Shown here: positions 18,452 to 25,963 of the stretch, piece by piece
How positions within the stretch are numbered: position 1 is the first letter of the stretch
Layout: every line of letters starts with the position of its first letter
Made by a program: the position numbers and the translations under genes
Origin: Cognatishimia sp. MH4019
GTDB lineage: Bacteria > Pseudomonadota > Alphaproteobacteria > Rhodobacterales > Rhodobacteraceae
DNA: 64,000 nt
Direction of reading: 5' to 3'
Assembly: GCF_020177595.1 (NCBI RefSeq)
Contig: NZ_JAHTBL010000004.1
Location: forward strand, 165,001 to 229,000
Notes under the pieces: model-generated
What the model was told of the DNA's origin: nothing
Databases searched by the model: none
Seen by the model: only the letters and a program-made list of their open reading frames with translations

Positions 18452-19312
18452 CTATTCGGCAGCCAGCGGCATGGATTGCTCGCCAATCGTGACAAGTTCC
18501 GCAATCACCGATGTCAGAACGGCGCGGAAATCCTCGAAATGAGCTGACTTTGTGACCGCGTATTCGTTCATGTAAAGCGCGCGATCAATCTCGATCTGCA
18601 CGACATGCTGCCCACGCGACGGGCGGCCATAGGTTTGCGCGATGTAGGCACCGGCAAAAGGCGCATTGCGCACGACCCGCAGGCCTGCATGGATAAACGC
18701 CGCCTCGACCCGGTCCACGATGTCCGACCGGGCAGACGCGCCAAACCGGTCGCCCAGAACCACCTCAGGCCGGGTGGTAGCGCCGCGGGCAATCGTGTCG
18801 ATCGCCTCATGCGGCATGGAATGGCAATCAATCAGAACAGCCTCGCCAAACTGCGATTGCGTCATATCCAGAAGGCTCTGCAGTTTTTCATGGTAGGGGC
18901 GCCAATAGGCATCAATCCGGTGGCGCGCCTCATGACGCGGCAGCTTGCCGCGATAAATCGCACGCCCGTTGGCCACCACACGCGGGACGACACCCAGACC
19001 GGACGCAACGCGCGGATTATGGGCGATCTTGCGCACATCCTCGATCAAGGCCGGGTCCAGTTCGTCACAGGATCGGTTCAAATCCAGATAGGCACGCGGT
19101 GCACCAGCCTTTAGAAACGGTGCACCAAAGCTGGGCGCGCTGGCAAAAAGCTCGTCCACAAAGGCATCCTCGGACGAGCGGATCGTGCGCTTGTCCAGAA
19201 CGGTGCTTTTCAGAAAGGCATCCGGATAGTCTGCGCCGCTATGGGGCGATGCAAAGACAAGAGATGTTGTCTGCACCTCGGGCGTGTCCAATGTGAAAGC
19301 GTATTTGGGCAT
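18452..19312 (-). CDS. N-formylglutamate amidohydrolase-family protein
   Basis: A 286-residue zinc hydrolase of the N-formylglutamate deformylase/HutG family. Supporting motifs: LVFASPHSGADYP, DAFVDELF, YLDLNRSCDELDP, RHEARHRIDAYWRPYHEKL, VLIDCHSMPHEAID and QIEIDRALYMNE, containing the expected His, Glu and Asp ligands. No other histidine-utilisation genes are adjacent, so the true substrate may be another N-formyl or N-acyl amino acid. It stands alone and is transcribed away from the tRNA. Confidence 0.88.
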   Translation of the reverse strand: MPKYAFTLDTPEVQTTSLVFASPHSGADYPDAFLKSTVLDKRTIRSSEDAFVDELFASAPSFGAPFLKAGAPRAYLDLNRSCDELDPALIEDVRKIAHNPRVASGLGVVPRVVANGRAIYRGKLPRHEARHRIDAYWRPYHEKLQSLLDMTQSQFGEAVLIDCHSMPHEAIDTIARGATTRPEVVLGDRFGASARSDIVDRVEAAFIHAGLRVVRNAPFAGAYIAQTYGRPSRGQHVVQIEIDRALYMNEYAVTKSAHFEDFRAVLTSVIAELVTIGEQSMPLAAE

Positions 19313-19472
19313 CGTCGTTCCTGCTATGGTGCTTTAAACATAGACTGATTCAATCAAAGTCCAAAAGCCCTTGATCCCCTGATCGACTCCTTTTATAGAC
19401 CCCACACCTGACGCGATGCATTTCGCGTCCCTTTTGTTTTAGGGACCTGATATGTGTCGCTGGCGGTATCAT

Positions 19473-19547
19473 GGGCGCTTAGCTCAGCGGTAGAGCACTT
19501 CGTTGACATCGAAGGGGTCACTGGTTCAATCCCAGTAGTGCCCACCA
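19473..19547 (+). tRNA. tRNA-Val (anticodon GAC)
   Basis: A 75-base cloverleaf including the encoded CCA. Acceptor GGGCGCT pairs with AGTGCCC (one G-T pair); D arm GCTCAGCGGTAGAGC; anticodon stem CTTCG/CGAAG around loop TTGACAT, giving anticodon GAC; T arm with GGTTCAATCCC. It lies upstream of rpmJ on the same strand. Confidence 0.97.
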
Positions 19548-19598
19548 TGATTTTGAAACCCCAGGCGCAGGGACGCGCCGCGAAAAAGGAGAAGACCC

Positions 19599-19724
19599 AT
19601 GAAGGTCAGAAATTCGCTCCGCTCGCTCAAGCAGCGTCACCGCGACTGTCGTGTCGTGCGCCGCAAGGGCCGTGTGTATGTGATCAACAAAACACAGCGT
19701 CGGTTCAAAGCGCGTCAGGGCTGA
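19599..19724 (+). CDS. rpmJ: Ribosomal protein L36 (bL36)
   Basis: A 41-residue protein beginning [20 protein letters not shown] and ending [11 protein letters not shown]: the short alphaproteobacterial L36 of the C-minus type, with a single Cys rather than a CCHC zinc site. It binds 23S rRNA in the large subunit. AAGGAG lies about 8 bases before the ATG. It stands apart from the ribosomal operons, between tRNA-Val and a strong terminator. Confidence 0.95.
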   Translation: MKVRNSLRSLKQRHRDCRVVRRKGRVYVINKTQRRFKARQG

Positions 19725-19756
19725 TTGCCCGCGCCGATCCACGCAATATATCGCTA

Positions 19757-19787
19757 AAAAGGCCGCCTTTCCGGGCGGCTTTTTTGT
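19757..19787 (+). terminator. Rho-independent terminator after rpmJ
   Basis: GCCGCC at 19763-19768 and GGCGGC at 19774-19779 form a short GC stem, preceded by AAAAA and followed by six T. It lies 35 bases after the rpmJ stop. Confidence 0.9.
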
Positions 19788-19802
19788 CTTTGGGAGGAGA
19801 CA

Positions 19803-20696
19803 ATGGCACAGATAACGCTTCTGGATGGCGGCTTGGGCCAGGAACTGGTGCACCGCTCAGGCGACAAGCCGACACCGCTTTGGTCGACCCGTGTTATGAT
19901 CGACCATCCCGGTCTGGTCGAGGAAGTTCACCGCGACTTTTATGATGCCGGTGCGACAGTCATTGCCACGAATACTTATGCGCTGCACCACGACCGGCTG
20001 GAACTGGCAGGCGTCACGACGCCTCTGCCCGATCTGATCACCGCCGCCCTGTCCGAGGCGAGAGCGGCCCGCGATGCCCATCCGGGCAAGCGCATCCTCG
20101 GCTCTATCGGGCCGCTGATTGCCAGCTATCGTGCCGATCTGCATCCACCCATGGCCGAAGCGACACCGCTTTATACCGAGCTTGCACAAGCACTAGCCCC
20201 CCATGTGGATGTTATCGGGTTTGAAACCGTCCCTTCCATTGATGCCGCGCGTGCCGCACTTGCCGCGACACAAGATATCGACACGCCCATCTGGCTGGCC
20301 TTCACGCTTGATGATCAGGACGGCAGCAAGCTGCGCTCTGGAGAGCCGCTGGCCGACGCATTAAGCGTCGCGCAAACTGGTGCCGCCGCGATCCTGGCCA
20401 ATTGTTCCGCCCCCGAAGTGATGGCCGCCGCGATGGACATATTTGCGACCAGCGACCTGCCCTTTGGCGGTTATGCCAACGGCTTCACCAAGATCTCGGA
20501 TGGGTTTCTACAACATGCCCCCACGGTCGATGCGCTGACCAAACGGCAGGACCTCGGGCCAGAGGATTACGCCGCCTTTGCCTCGAAATGGGCAGCGCAA
20601 GGGGCCACGATCATCGGCGGATGTTGCGAGATCAGTCCGGATCACATTCGCGCCGTCCATGACGCGCTGATCGCCGACGGACATACGATCATCTGA
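19803..20696 (+). CDS. Homocysteine S-methyltransferase family protein
   Basis: A 297-residue zinc-dependent methyltransferase of the homocysteine-binding family (MmuM/BHMT type), which moves a methyl group from S-methylmethionine, betaine or a relative to homocysteine. Evidence: the barrel opening ITLLDGGLGQELVHRSG, NTYALHHDRL, the first zinc Cys in ILANCSAPEVM and the CC pair in IIGGCCEISPDHI. The donor cannot be read from sequence. GGGAGG lies before the ATG. It is placed after the rpmJ terminator and should have its own promoter. Confidence 0.9.
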   Translation: MAQITLLDGGLGQELVHRSGDKPTPLWSTRVMIDHPGLVEEVHRDFYDAGATVIATNTYALHHDRLELAGVTTPLPDLITAALSEARAARDAHPGKRILGSIGPLIASYRADLHPPMAEATPLYTELAQALAPHVDVIGFETVPSIDAARAALAATQDIDTPIWLAFTLDDQDGSKLRSGEPLADALSVAQTGAAAILANCSAPEVMAAAMDIFATSDLPFGGYANGFTKISDGFLQHAPTVDALTKRQDLGPEDYAAFASKWAAQGATIIGGCCEISPDHIRAVHDALIADGHTII

Positions 20697-20701
20697 CACA
20701 G

Positions 20702-20740
20702 AAAAAAGGCCGCTCTCTGATAAGAAGAGCGGCCTTTCCG
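20702..20740 (-). terminator. Terminator of the PRC-barrel gene (may work both ways)
   Basis: GGCCGCTCT (20708-20716) and AGAGCGGCC (20726-20734) form a 9-bp stem. Read on the minus strand, after the PRC-barrel stop, it is followed by six T; read on the plus strand, after the methyltransferase, by TTTCC. Confidence 0.8.
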
Positions 20741-20786
20741 TCAGACGTGCGAGACCCAACCGAATGGCAAAGGCCTGCACATATAT

Positions 20787-21683
20787 TTAGCCCTGATATT
20801 CAGGCTTTGCTTCCAGCGCTTCCTGAGTGCTGTCGATATAGACACGCACGGCACCATCTTCGCTGCGAATGATCTGCAATTCGTCGAATTGCACGGCGAC
20901 GTCTTTTTCGCCAATGCCAAGGAAGCCACCCACGTCAAGAACGGCGCGGTCCATCTTGCCATCATCGGTCAGCAGCAAAGTGCCAATCTCGCCAATATCT
21001 TCATCATTGGTGCTATAGACCCGCGCACCCGTCAGATCGTCAGCGGTCAGATCAGCCGCATCGACGGTGGTATAGCCTTCACGCTCGACCGAAGGGGCCT
21101 TTGCCATTTCAGCGTCGGCGTTTTCCGTCTCGGCGCTGGTTCCGGCATCCGCTGTTTCAGTCGCGGTGTCGGCTTCCATCTCAGCAGCGTCGTCGGTCTT
21201 GTTCATCTCTGCCGACTCGTCCGTTGCATCAGCATTGTCGCTCCAACCGCCGCTGGTCGACACGCGCTCATATTCCGGCGCTTCTTCAACACCGGCAGCA
21301 TTCGCGTTCACCACCAGGAAGAATTCACCGCTTTCACCTTCTTCGGCGACGAATTTGATCTGATCCATGCCCATGGCGACATCCTTTTCGCCCATGCCCA
21401 GGAAGCCGCCGACGCCGACAATCACCGATTCAAGACTGCCTTCGCGGGTCAGAATGAGCTCGTTGATCTCACCGATATCATCCCACTCGGTCTCGCCGCC
21501 TTCGGCAACGGTGCCTTCGATCTGCGCTTCGGATGCATAGACGCGCATGCCAATGAACTCAGACGCGTTGAGATGGGTTTCGGCGTCGAATTCCGTATCC
21601 TGGAATGTCGCCATGGTCTCATTTGCATAAGCGGCAGTGCTAAGCACCAAAGCAGCGGCAGTCGTGGTCATAAAGTGTTTCAT
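20787..21683 (-). CDS. Exported protein with two PRC-barrel domains
   Basis: A 298-residue protein with signal peptide (MKHFMTTTAAALVLSTAAYA) and two PRC-barrel domains at about 38-110 and 205-285. Each contains the pattern GVGGFLGMGEKDVA or DVGGFLGIGEKDVA, so they arose by duplication. They are joined by a low-complexity acidic linker rich in Ala, Glu, Asp and Thr. PRC barrels bind partner proteins or membranes; exported alphaproteobacterial forms are often stress-related, but the function is not known. GGAGG lies about 9 bases before the ATG. Confidence 0.88.
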   Translation of the reverse strand: MKHFMTTTAAALVLSTAAYANETMATFQDTEFDAETHLNASEFIGMRVYASEAQIEGTVAEGGETEWDDIGEINELILTREGSLESVIVGVGGFLGMGEKDVAMGMDQIKFVAEEGESGEFFLVVNANAAGVEEAPEYERVSTSGGWSDNADATDESAEMNKTDDAAEMEADTATETADAGTSAETENADAEMAKAPSVEREGYTTVDAADLTADDLTGARVYSTNDEDIGEIGTLLLTDDGKMDRAVLDVGGFLGIGEKDVAVQFDELQIIRSEDGAVRVYIDSTQEALEAKPEYQG

Positions 21684-21770
21684 CTTGGTCGTCCTCCAGT
21701 TGAGCTGCGCAAACAGCGATATGTCGGGCTAACCGAGGGAGATGACATATGGTTCCGAAAAAACACTCTC

Positions 21771-21788
21771 GTTTAATCTATATTAAAC
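21771..21788. promoter_or_regulatory. Inverted repeat upstream of the PRC-barrel gene
   Basis: GTTTAAT-CTAT-ATTAAAC, two perfect 7-base arms around 4 bases, lies 88 bases before the PRC-barrel start and after the msrA-like stop. It could be a regulator site; no family is recognised. Confidence 0.35.
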
Positions 21789-21845
21789 CGTTTTAAATAA
21801 AGGATTTTTTTGGGAACTATGCGGGTATCGGGCGCGTTTGCTTTC

Positions 21846-22343
21846 TTATGCCGATCGCAACAAGGCAACATATTCTTTGCGAAGCATATCCAGCTTCGGA
21901 TCAATATAGCGCTCGCAAAACGGTCCTCCGCGATAACGTGCAGCATAGTCCTGATAGCGCGGCTCAGAGGGTATGAAGGCCCTGAATGGCAGGACCCGCG
22001 TGACAAGCGGGGCCTCAAAGCCCTCCTGCAAACCCGCCAGAGCTGTCGCGACCACCATCGCCTGCGCATCGGAATGCACATAAACCGCGCTGCGGTATTT
22101 TCCGCGCATCTTGTGATTGGACTGGCTGGCATGGGTCCGCAGATGCACCTCCAAAAGCGCCTCCAGGGGAAGCACCTGCGGGTCAAACATCAGATCGACC
22201 GCTTCGGAATAGCTGTCATCCGGTGGTGCACTCGCGATGAACCCCTGCGTCACCGAACTGACCCCGGCGAGCGCTTGAAACACCGCTTCAGTACACCAAT
22301 GGCACCCACCGCCAAGGCCAATCCGTTCTTGGGGCTGGCGCAC
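21846..22343 (-). CDS. Divergent MsrA-like protein
   Basis: A 165-residue member of the peptide-methionine (S)-S-oxide reductase family. The active-site motif GGGCHWCTEAVF holds the nucleophilic Cys, and SYSEAVDLMFDP keeps the acidic residue equivalent to [12 protein letters not shown] in the neighbour. The segment before KYRSAVYV, however, has HKMRG where the neighbour has NDRGMS, so the expected active-site Asp is a Lys. Activity or substrate may therefore differ. The GTG start overlaps the upstream msrA stop (TAGTG), making a coupled pair. Confidence 0.85.
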   Translation of the reverse strand: MRQPQERIGLGGGCHWCTEAVFQALAGVSSVTQGFIASAPPDDSYSEAVDLMFDPQVLPLEALLEVHLRTHASQSNHKMRGKYRSAVYVHSDAQAMVVATALAGLQEGFEAPLVTRVLPFRAFIPSEPRYQDYAARYRGGPFCERYIDPKLDMLRKEYVALLRSA

Positions 22344-22852
22344 TATTCCGCAGCGTCGCGCCGGGGCAAAACCCAGTCGGGGCGGATGAAGTGGCAGGTA
22401 TAGCCGTGCGGGATACGCTCCAGATAATCCTGATGCTCTGGCTCTGCTTCCCAGAATGCGCCAACAGGCTCAACCTCGGTCACGACCTTGCCCGGCCAGT
22501 AGCCCGACGCCTCTACATCCGCAATCGTGTTCAAGGCTTCGGCCTTTTGATCCTCGTCGACATAGTAGATGGCCGACCGGTAAGACATGCCCCGGTCATT
22601 GCCTTGCCGGTTCAGTGTGGTTGGATCGTGGATCTGAAAGAAAAACTCCAGCAGACGCCGGTACGAGATCACTTCTGGATCGAACAGAATTTCGATCCCT
22701 TCCGCGTGAGTGCCGTGATTGCGATAGGTCGCGTTTGGCACGTCCCCACCGGTATAGCCCACACGGGTCGCAGTGACCCCGGGCAGCTTGCGGATCAGGT
22801 CCTGCATGCCCCAAAAGCAACCTCCAGCCAAAACGGCGCGTTTCTGTGCCAT
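22343..22852 (-). CDS. msrA: Peptide-methionine (S)-S-oxide reductase
   Basis: Reduces methionine-S-sulfoxide in proteins and free methionine, using thioredoxin. The 169-residue product has the standard features: [11 protein letters not shown] (nucleophile Cys), [24 protein letters not shown] (Glu), [23 protein letters not shown] (Asp and Tyr), EHQDYLER. The motif is GCFWG rather than GCFWC. The ATG at 22852 has AAAGGA about 7 bases upstream; an ATG at 22867 is in frame. It is the first gene of a two-gene msrA operon. With msrPQ at 0-1 kb, the window holds repair for both periplasm and cytoplasm. Confidence 0.95.
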   Translation of the reverse strand: MAQKRAVLAGGCFWGMQDLIRKLPGVTATRVGYTGGDVPNATYRNHGTHAEGIEILFDPEVISYRRLLEFFFQIHDPTTLNRQGNDRGMSYRSAIYYVDEDQKAEALNTIADVEASGYWPGKVVTEVEPVGAFWEAEPEHQDYLERIPHGYTCHFIRPDWVLPRRDAAE

Positions 22853-22950
22853 GCGATATCCTTTCATGGGTTTCGTTAAGTCTAATGTGGGGCGGTGCGG
22901 GGCGAAAATCCAGCCAACGCACAGAGCCGTGAGGTTTCCAGCTTGCGCGA

Positions 22951-22969
22951 TATGTTACAGTATAACATA
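22951..22969. promoter_or_regulatory. Zur operator upstream of znuA
   Basis: TATGTTA-CAGTA-TAACATA is a perfect inverted repeat with 7-base arms, matching the known Zur box form (GTTATA-TATAAC core). It ends 10 bases before the znuA ATG at 22979, where bound Zur would block transcription when zinc is sufficient. Confidence 0.8.
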
Positions 22970-22978
22970 ACAGGTTTC

Positions 22979-24151
22979 ATGAAACATATCGCACCGCTGA
23001 TTCTGATCTTTGCCCCGCTCACCGCTCATGCTGATGCCCCGCGCGTCGCCACTGACATCCTGCCCGTTCATGCCCTGACTGCCCGTGTGATGGATGGCGT
23101 CGGCACGCCTGATTTGATCGTGCCCGCCAACGCCTCCCCCCACGGTCACGCGATGCGCCCGTCCGAGGCGAAGGCCCTGGATGAGGCCGACCTTGTGATC
23201 TGGATCGGCGAGTCGCTGACGCCCTGGCTCGAAGGCCCGCTGGAAGCTCTGGGAGGCGACGCGCAGAAACTTGAGCTGCTTGAGGTCGAAGGCACCGTGT
23301 TGCACGACTTCCGGGAAACGGCGACGTTGGATGCCGGTGATCATGACGGCCACGATCACGACGACCATGGCCACGAAGATCACGCGGGTCACGACCATGG
23401 TGACCACGATCACGCCAAGGAAGAAGAACACGCCGGTCACGATCATGACCATGACCATGACCATGACGACCACGCGCATGACGATCACGCCGGTCACGAC
23501 CATGATGACCACGACCATGCCAAAGAAGAAGAGCATGCCGGGCATGATCACGACCACGATCACGGCAAAGAGGAAGAGCATGCAGGTCACGATCATGGCG
23601 ACCATGCAGGCCACGACCATCACGATCATGACCACAGCGGCGTCGACCCCCATGCTTGGCTCGACCCGGCCAACGCCCTGCTCTGGACCGATACAATCGC
23701 AGCGGCCCTGTCCGAGATCGACCCGGATAACGCAGCCGCCTATGCGGCCAATGCTGAAGCCGCACGCGCTGAAATCAGCGCCGCTCAGGCTGAGGTGACC
23801 GAAACGCTCAGCGGCGCTCAAAACGCCAGCTATGTTGTCTTCCACGACGCCTATCAGTATTTCGAACTACCCTTTGGCCTTACCCCGCTCGGCGCCATCC
23901 GCCAGGGCGACGCTGTTGATCCCAGCCCCGCCCGCATCGCCGAGTTGCGCGCCGAAATCACCGAGCGTGGGGTGACCTGCGCGATGTCCGAGCCGCAGTT
24001 CAACACGCGGATGATCGACACGGTTCTCGAAGGTACAGACGCCAAGACCGTCGAGATCGACCCGCTTGGCACCACGATCGAACAAGGTCCGGACTTTTAC
24101 CCGAACCTTCTGAAAGCAATGGCAGACTCTCTGGCCAGCTGTGTCGATTAA
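22979..24151 (+). CDS. znuA: Zinc ABC transporter substrate-binding protein
   Basis: Periplasmic zinc-capture protein, 390 residues. A short signal peptide (MKHIAPLILIFAPLTAHA) is followed by the cluster A-I fold: NASPHGHAMRPSEAKAL (metal His), then from about residue 118 to 220 a very long His/Asp/Glu-rich loop (many HDH, HAGHDH and KEEEHAGHD units), then DPHAWLDPANALLW, VFHDAYQYFE and CAMSEPQFN. The His loop is longer than in most ZnuA proteins and may act as a zinc reservoir. The ATG at 22979 sits 10 bases after the Zur box. No znuB or znuC is next to it; its 3' end overlaps the convergent persulfide dioxygenase gene by 4 bases. Confidence 0.95.
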   Translation: MKHIAPLILIFAPLTAHADAPRVATDILPVHALTARVMDGVGTPDLIVPANASPHGHAMRPSEAKALDEADLVIWIGESLTPWLEGPLEALGGDAQKLELLEVEGTVLHDFRETATLDAGDHDGHDHDDHGHEDHAGHDHGDHDHAKEEEHAGHDHDHDHDHDDHAHDDHAGHDHDDHDHAKEEEHAGHDHDHDHGKEEEHAGHDHGDHAGHDHHDHDHSGVDPHAWLDPANALLWTDTIAAALSEIDPDNAAAYAANAEAARAEISAAQAEVTETLSGAQNASYVVFHDAYQYFELPFGLTPLGAIRQGDAVDPSPARIAELRAEITERGVTCAMSEPQFNTRMIDTVLEGTDAKTVEIDPLGTTIEQGPDFYPNLLKAMADSLASCVD

Positions 24152-25029
24152 AGGCCGTTCACCGGCACTTTAAGCATCGGATTGCCGTCCTTATCGGTCG
24201 GCACTTCACCGGCACGCATATTGACCTGCAAGGACGGGATGATCAGCTTGGGCATATCTAGCTGCGCATCCCGTTCGGTGCGGAACTTTACGAACTCTTC
24301 TTTCGTCTTTCCGCCGCCGACATGGATATTGTGCGCCTTCTCATCGCCCACGGTGGTCTCCCACGCGATATTGCGCCCGTTGGGACCGTAATCGTGGCAC
24401 ATGAAAAGCCGCATCTCGTCGGGTAGGCTCAAGATCTTCTGGATCGAGTCATACAACTCCTCTGCCGACCCACCCGGAAAATCGCACCGGGCCGAGCCGC
24501 CATCGGGCATGAAAAGCGTATCCCCCACAAAGGCCGCATCGCCCATCACATGAACCATACAGGCGGGCGTGTGACCTGGCGTGGCCATCACAAAGACCTC
24601 CATCCCGCCGATCCGGTAGGTGTCGCCGTCAGTGAAAAGCGCATCAAACTGAGAGCCGTCCCGCTGGAACTCCGTCCCTTCGTTGAAGACCTTGCCAAAG
24701 ACGTCCTGCACGACGGTAATCTTCTCCCCGATGCCGATCTTGCCGCCCAGTTCCTGCTGGATATACGGCGCGCCGGACAGGTGGTCGGCATGGACATGCG
24801 TCTCGATGATCCATTCCAGCTCCAACCCGTTCTTGCGGATAAATGCGATGATCTGATCGGCATGCTCATAGGTGATCCGGCCCGCCGCGTAGTCGATATC
24901 CATCACGCTATCGACCACCGCGCAGGCCGTTGAGGCAGGGTCCTGCACCACATAGGAAATCGTATTTGTCGCCTCGTCGAAAAAGCCCGTCACTTTGGGC
25001 TTCACGTCCATCTTCACAGGATAGTCCAT
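24148..25029 (-). CDS. Persulfide dioxygenase-type MBL-fold hydrolase (Blh/ETHE1-like)
   Basis: A 293-residue metallo-beta-lactamase-fold protein. Metal motif IIETHVHADHLSGAPYI (HxHxDH), then ATPGHTPACMVHVMGD and FVGDTLFMPDGGSARCDF, and a final His in LFMCHDYGPNGR. This is the Blh/ETHE1 pattern, in which one Fe(II) oxidises glutathione persulfide to sulfite. The operon partners (two YeeE-like membrane proteins) and the SqrR-like operator upstream support sulfide/persulfide detoxification. GGGAG lies 7 bases before the ATG at 25029. Confidence 0.9.
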   Translation of the reverse strand: MDYPVKMDVKPKVTGFFDEATNTISYVVQDPASTACAVVDSVMDIDYAAGRITYEHADQIIAFIRKNGLELEWIIETHVHADHLSGAPYIQQELGGKIGIGEKITVVQDVFGKVFNEGTEFQRDGSQFDALFTDGDTYRIGGMEVFVMATPGHTPACMVHVMGDAAFVGDTLFMPDGGSARCDFPGGSAEELYDSIQKILSLPDEMRLFMCHDYGPNGRNIAWETTVGDEKAHNIHVGGGKTKEEFVKFRTERDAQLDMPKLIIPSLQVNMRAGEVPTDKDGNPMLKVPVNGL

Positions 25030-25041
25030 CACGTTTCTCCC

Positions 25042-25467
25042 TTATGCCGCGACCAGAATGCGCCGCCCGGCCCATGTCGCGACCCAGATGCCAACAACAA
25101 GCGCTGTGACGAAAATCATAACCGAAGCATTGCCCGTTCCCAAAGCCGGAAGCGCGCCGCCTGGGCAAAAGCCTGCGATGCCCCACCCGACGCCAAACAT
25201 CGCCGAACCGGCAATCAGCCGCGCGTCGATGTCGTGTTTGGTGGGCAGGTGGAATTTGCTGTCCGCCAGCGGGCTCGGTTGCTTGAGAACCACGCGGTAG
25301 CCGATAAAAGTCACCACCAAAGCGCCCCCCATCACGAAGGCCAAGCTAGGATCCCATGTGCCGAAAACATCAAAGAAGTTCAGCACCTTCGCGGGGTTCG
25401 CCATGCCCGAAATCAGGATGCCGGTGCCAAAGATCAAGCCGATCAGATAGCCGAGGATCAATCGCAT
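25042..25467 (-). CDS. YeeE/YedE-family membrane protein (second half-transporter)
   Basis: A 141-residue protein with four hydrophobic helices, of the DUF6691/YeeE-YedE type: MRLILGYLIGLIFGTGILISGMANP, FVMGGALVV and GWGIAGFCPGGALPALG, with the Cys of the family's CxGxA-type pore motif. With the preceding gene it makes the split form of a YeeE-type channel thought to carry thiosulfate or another sulfur species across the inner membrane. Gap to its partner is 3 bases; gap to the dioxygenase gene is 12 bases. Confidence 0.88.
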   Translation of the reverse strand: MRLILGYLIGLIFGTGILISGMANPAKVLNFFDVFGTWDPSLAFVMGGALVVTFIGYRVVLKQPSPLADSKFHLPTKHDIDARLIAGSAMFGVGWGIAGFCPGGALPALGTGNASVMIFVTALVVGIWVATWAGRRILVAA

Positions 25468-25470
25468 CTC

Positions 25471-25902
25471 CTAGCCCCCCACCACATGCCGGATGACAAA
25501 CACTGTCACCGCCGTTGCCACCATGAACACACCCGTCGCCACCAGCGACCGGGGCGACAGACGCGCGTTCCCGCAAACGCCATGACCCGAGGTGCAGCCC
25601 GCACCAAACGTCACACCGACGCCTACGATCAAGCCCCCAACGACCAGCATCAGCGGCGTTCCCGGAACCGAAATCTCAGGCCGAAACCCGGTCACCAACG
25701 CCGCCAGTACAGGGGCCGAGATCATGCCCGCCAGCACCGCGGCCCGCCAACTCCAATCGCTGCGCGTGTAGGGAACGATAACGCCGGTCAGCACACCTGT
25801 CGCGCCCATGATCCGGCCCAGCGTTGCCATCAACAACACCGCAGACAGCCCGATCAGCGCCCCGCCCGCAAGCGACATCAGGGGAGTGAAACTCGTTTCC
25901 AT
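25471..25902 (-). CDS. YeeE/YedE-family membrane protein (first half-transporter)
   Basis: A 143-residue, four-helix protein. It contains SLAGGALIGLSAVLLMATLGRIMG and the sulfur-binding motif TFGAGCTSGHGVCGNARLSPRS (two conserved Cys). It is the N-terminal half of the split YeeE transporter and first gene of the operon. I chose the ATG at 25902 because GGAG lies 6 bases upstream; an ATG at 25914 is in frame. A SqrR-like operator lies 14-35 bases upstream. Confidence 0.88.
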   Translation of the reverse strand: METSFTPLMSLAGGALIGLSAVLLMATLGRIMGATGVLTGVIVPYTRSDWSWRAAVLAGMISAPVLAALVTGFRPEISVPGTPLMLVVGGLIVGVGVTFGAGCTSGHGVCGNARLSPRSLVATGVFMVATAVTVFVIRHVVGG

Positions 25903-25915
25903 CAGCGACTCCATT

Positions 25916-25937
25916 CATATTCGTTTTTCAGAATATG
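25916..25937. promoter_or_regulatory. Candidate SqrR/BigR operator of the sulfur operon
   Basis: CATATTC-GTTTTTCA-GAATATG: perfect 7-base arms around an 8-base spacer, containing ATTC-N8-GAAT, the pattern I recall for the persulfide-sensing repressor SqrR (ArsR family). It lies directly upstream of the first YeeE gene. No sqrR/bigR gene is in the window. Confidence 0.65.
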
Positions 25938-25963
25938 ATATGCGCGTCCAATGAAATCAAGCC

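Noticed and set aside
21731-21756. GGAACC-N16-GGTT upstream of the PRC-barrel gene as an EcfG general-stress promoter
   Set aside because: The -10 differs from CGTT, and many Rhodobacterales lack EcfG; support is too weak.
22955-23845. Long minus-strand open frame opposite znuA, Met/Val-rich
   Set aside because: It mirrors the His/Asp codons of the ZnuA loop; the low-complexity peptide is an artefact of the repeats.
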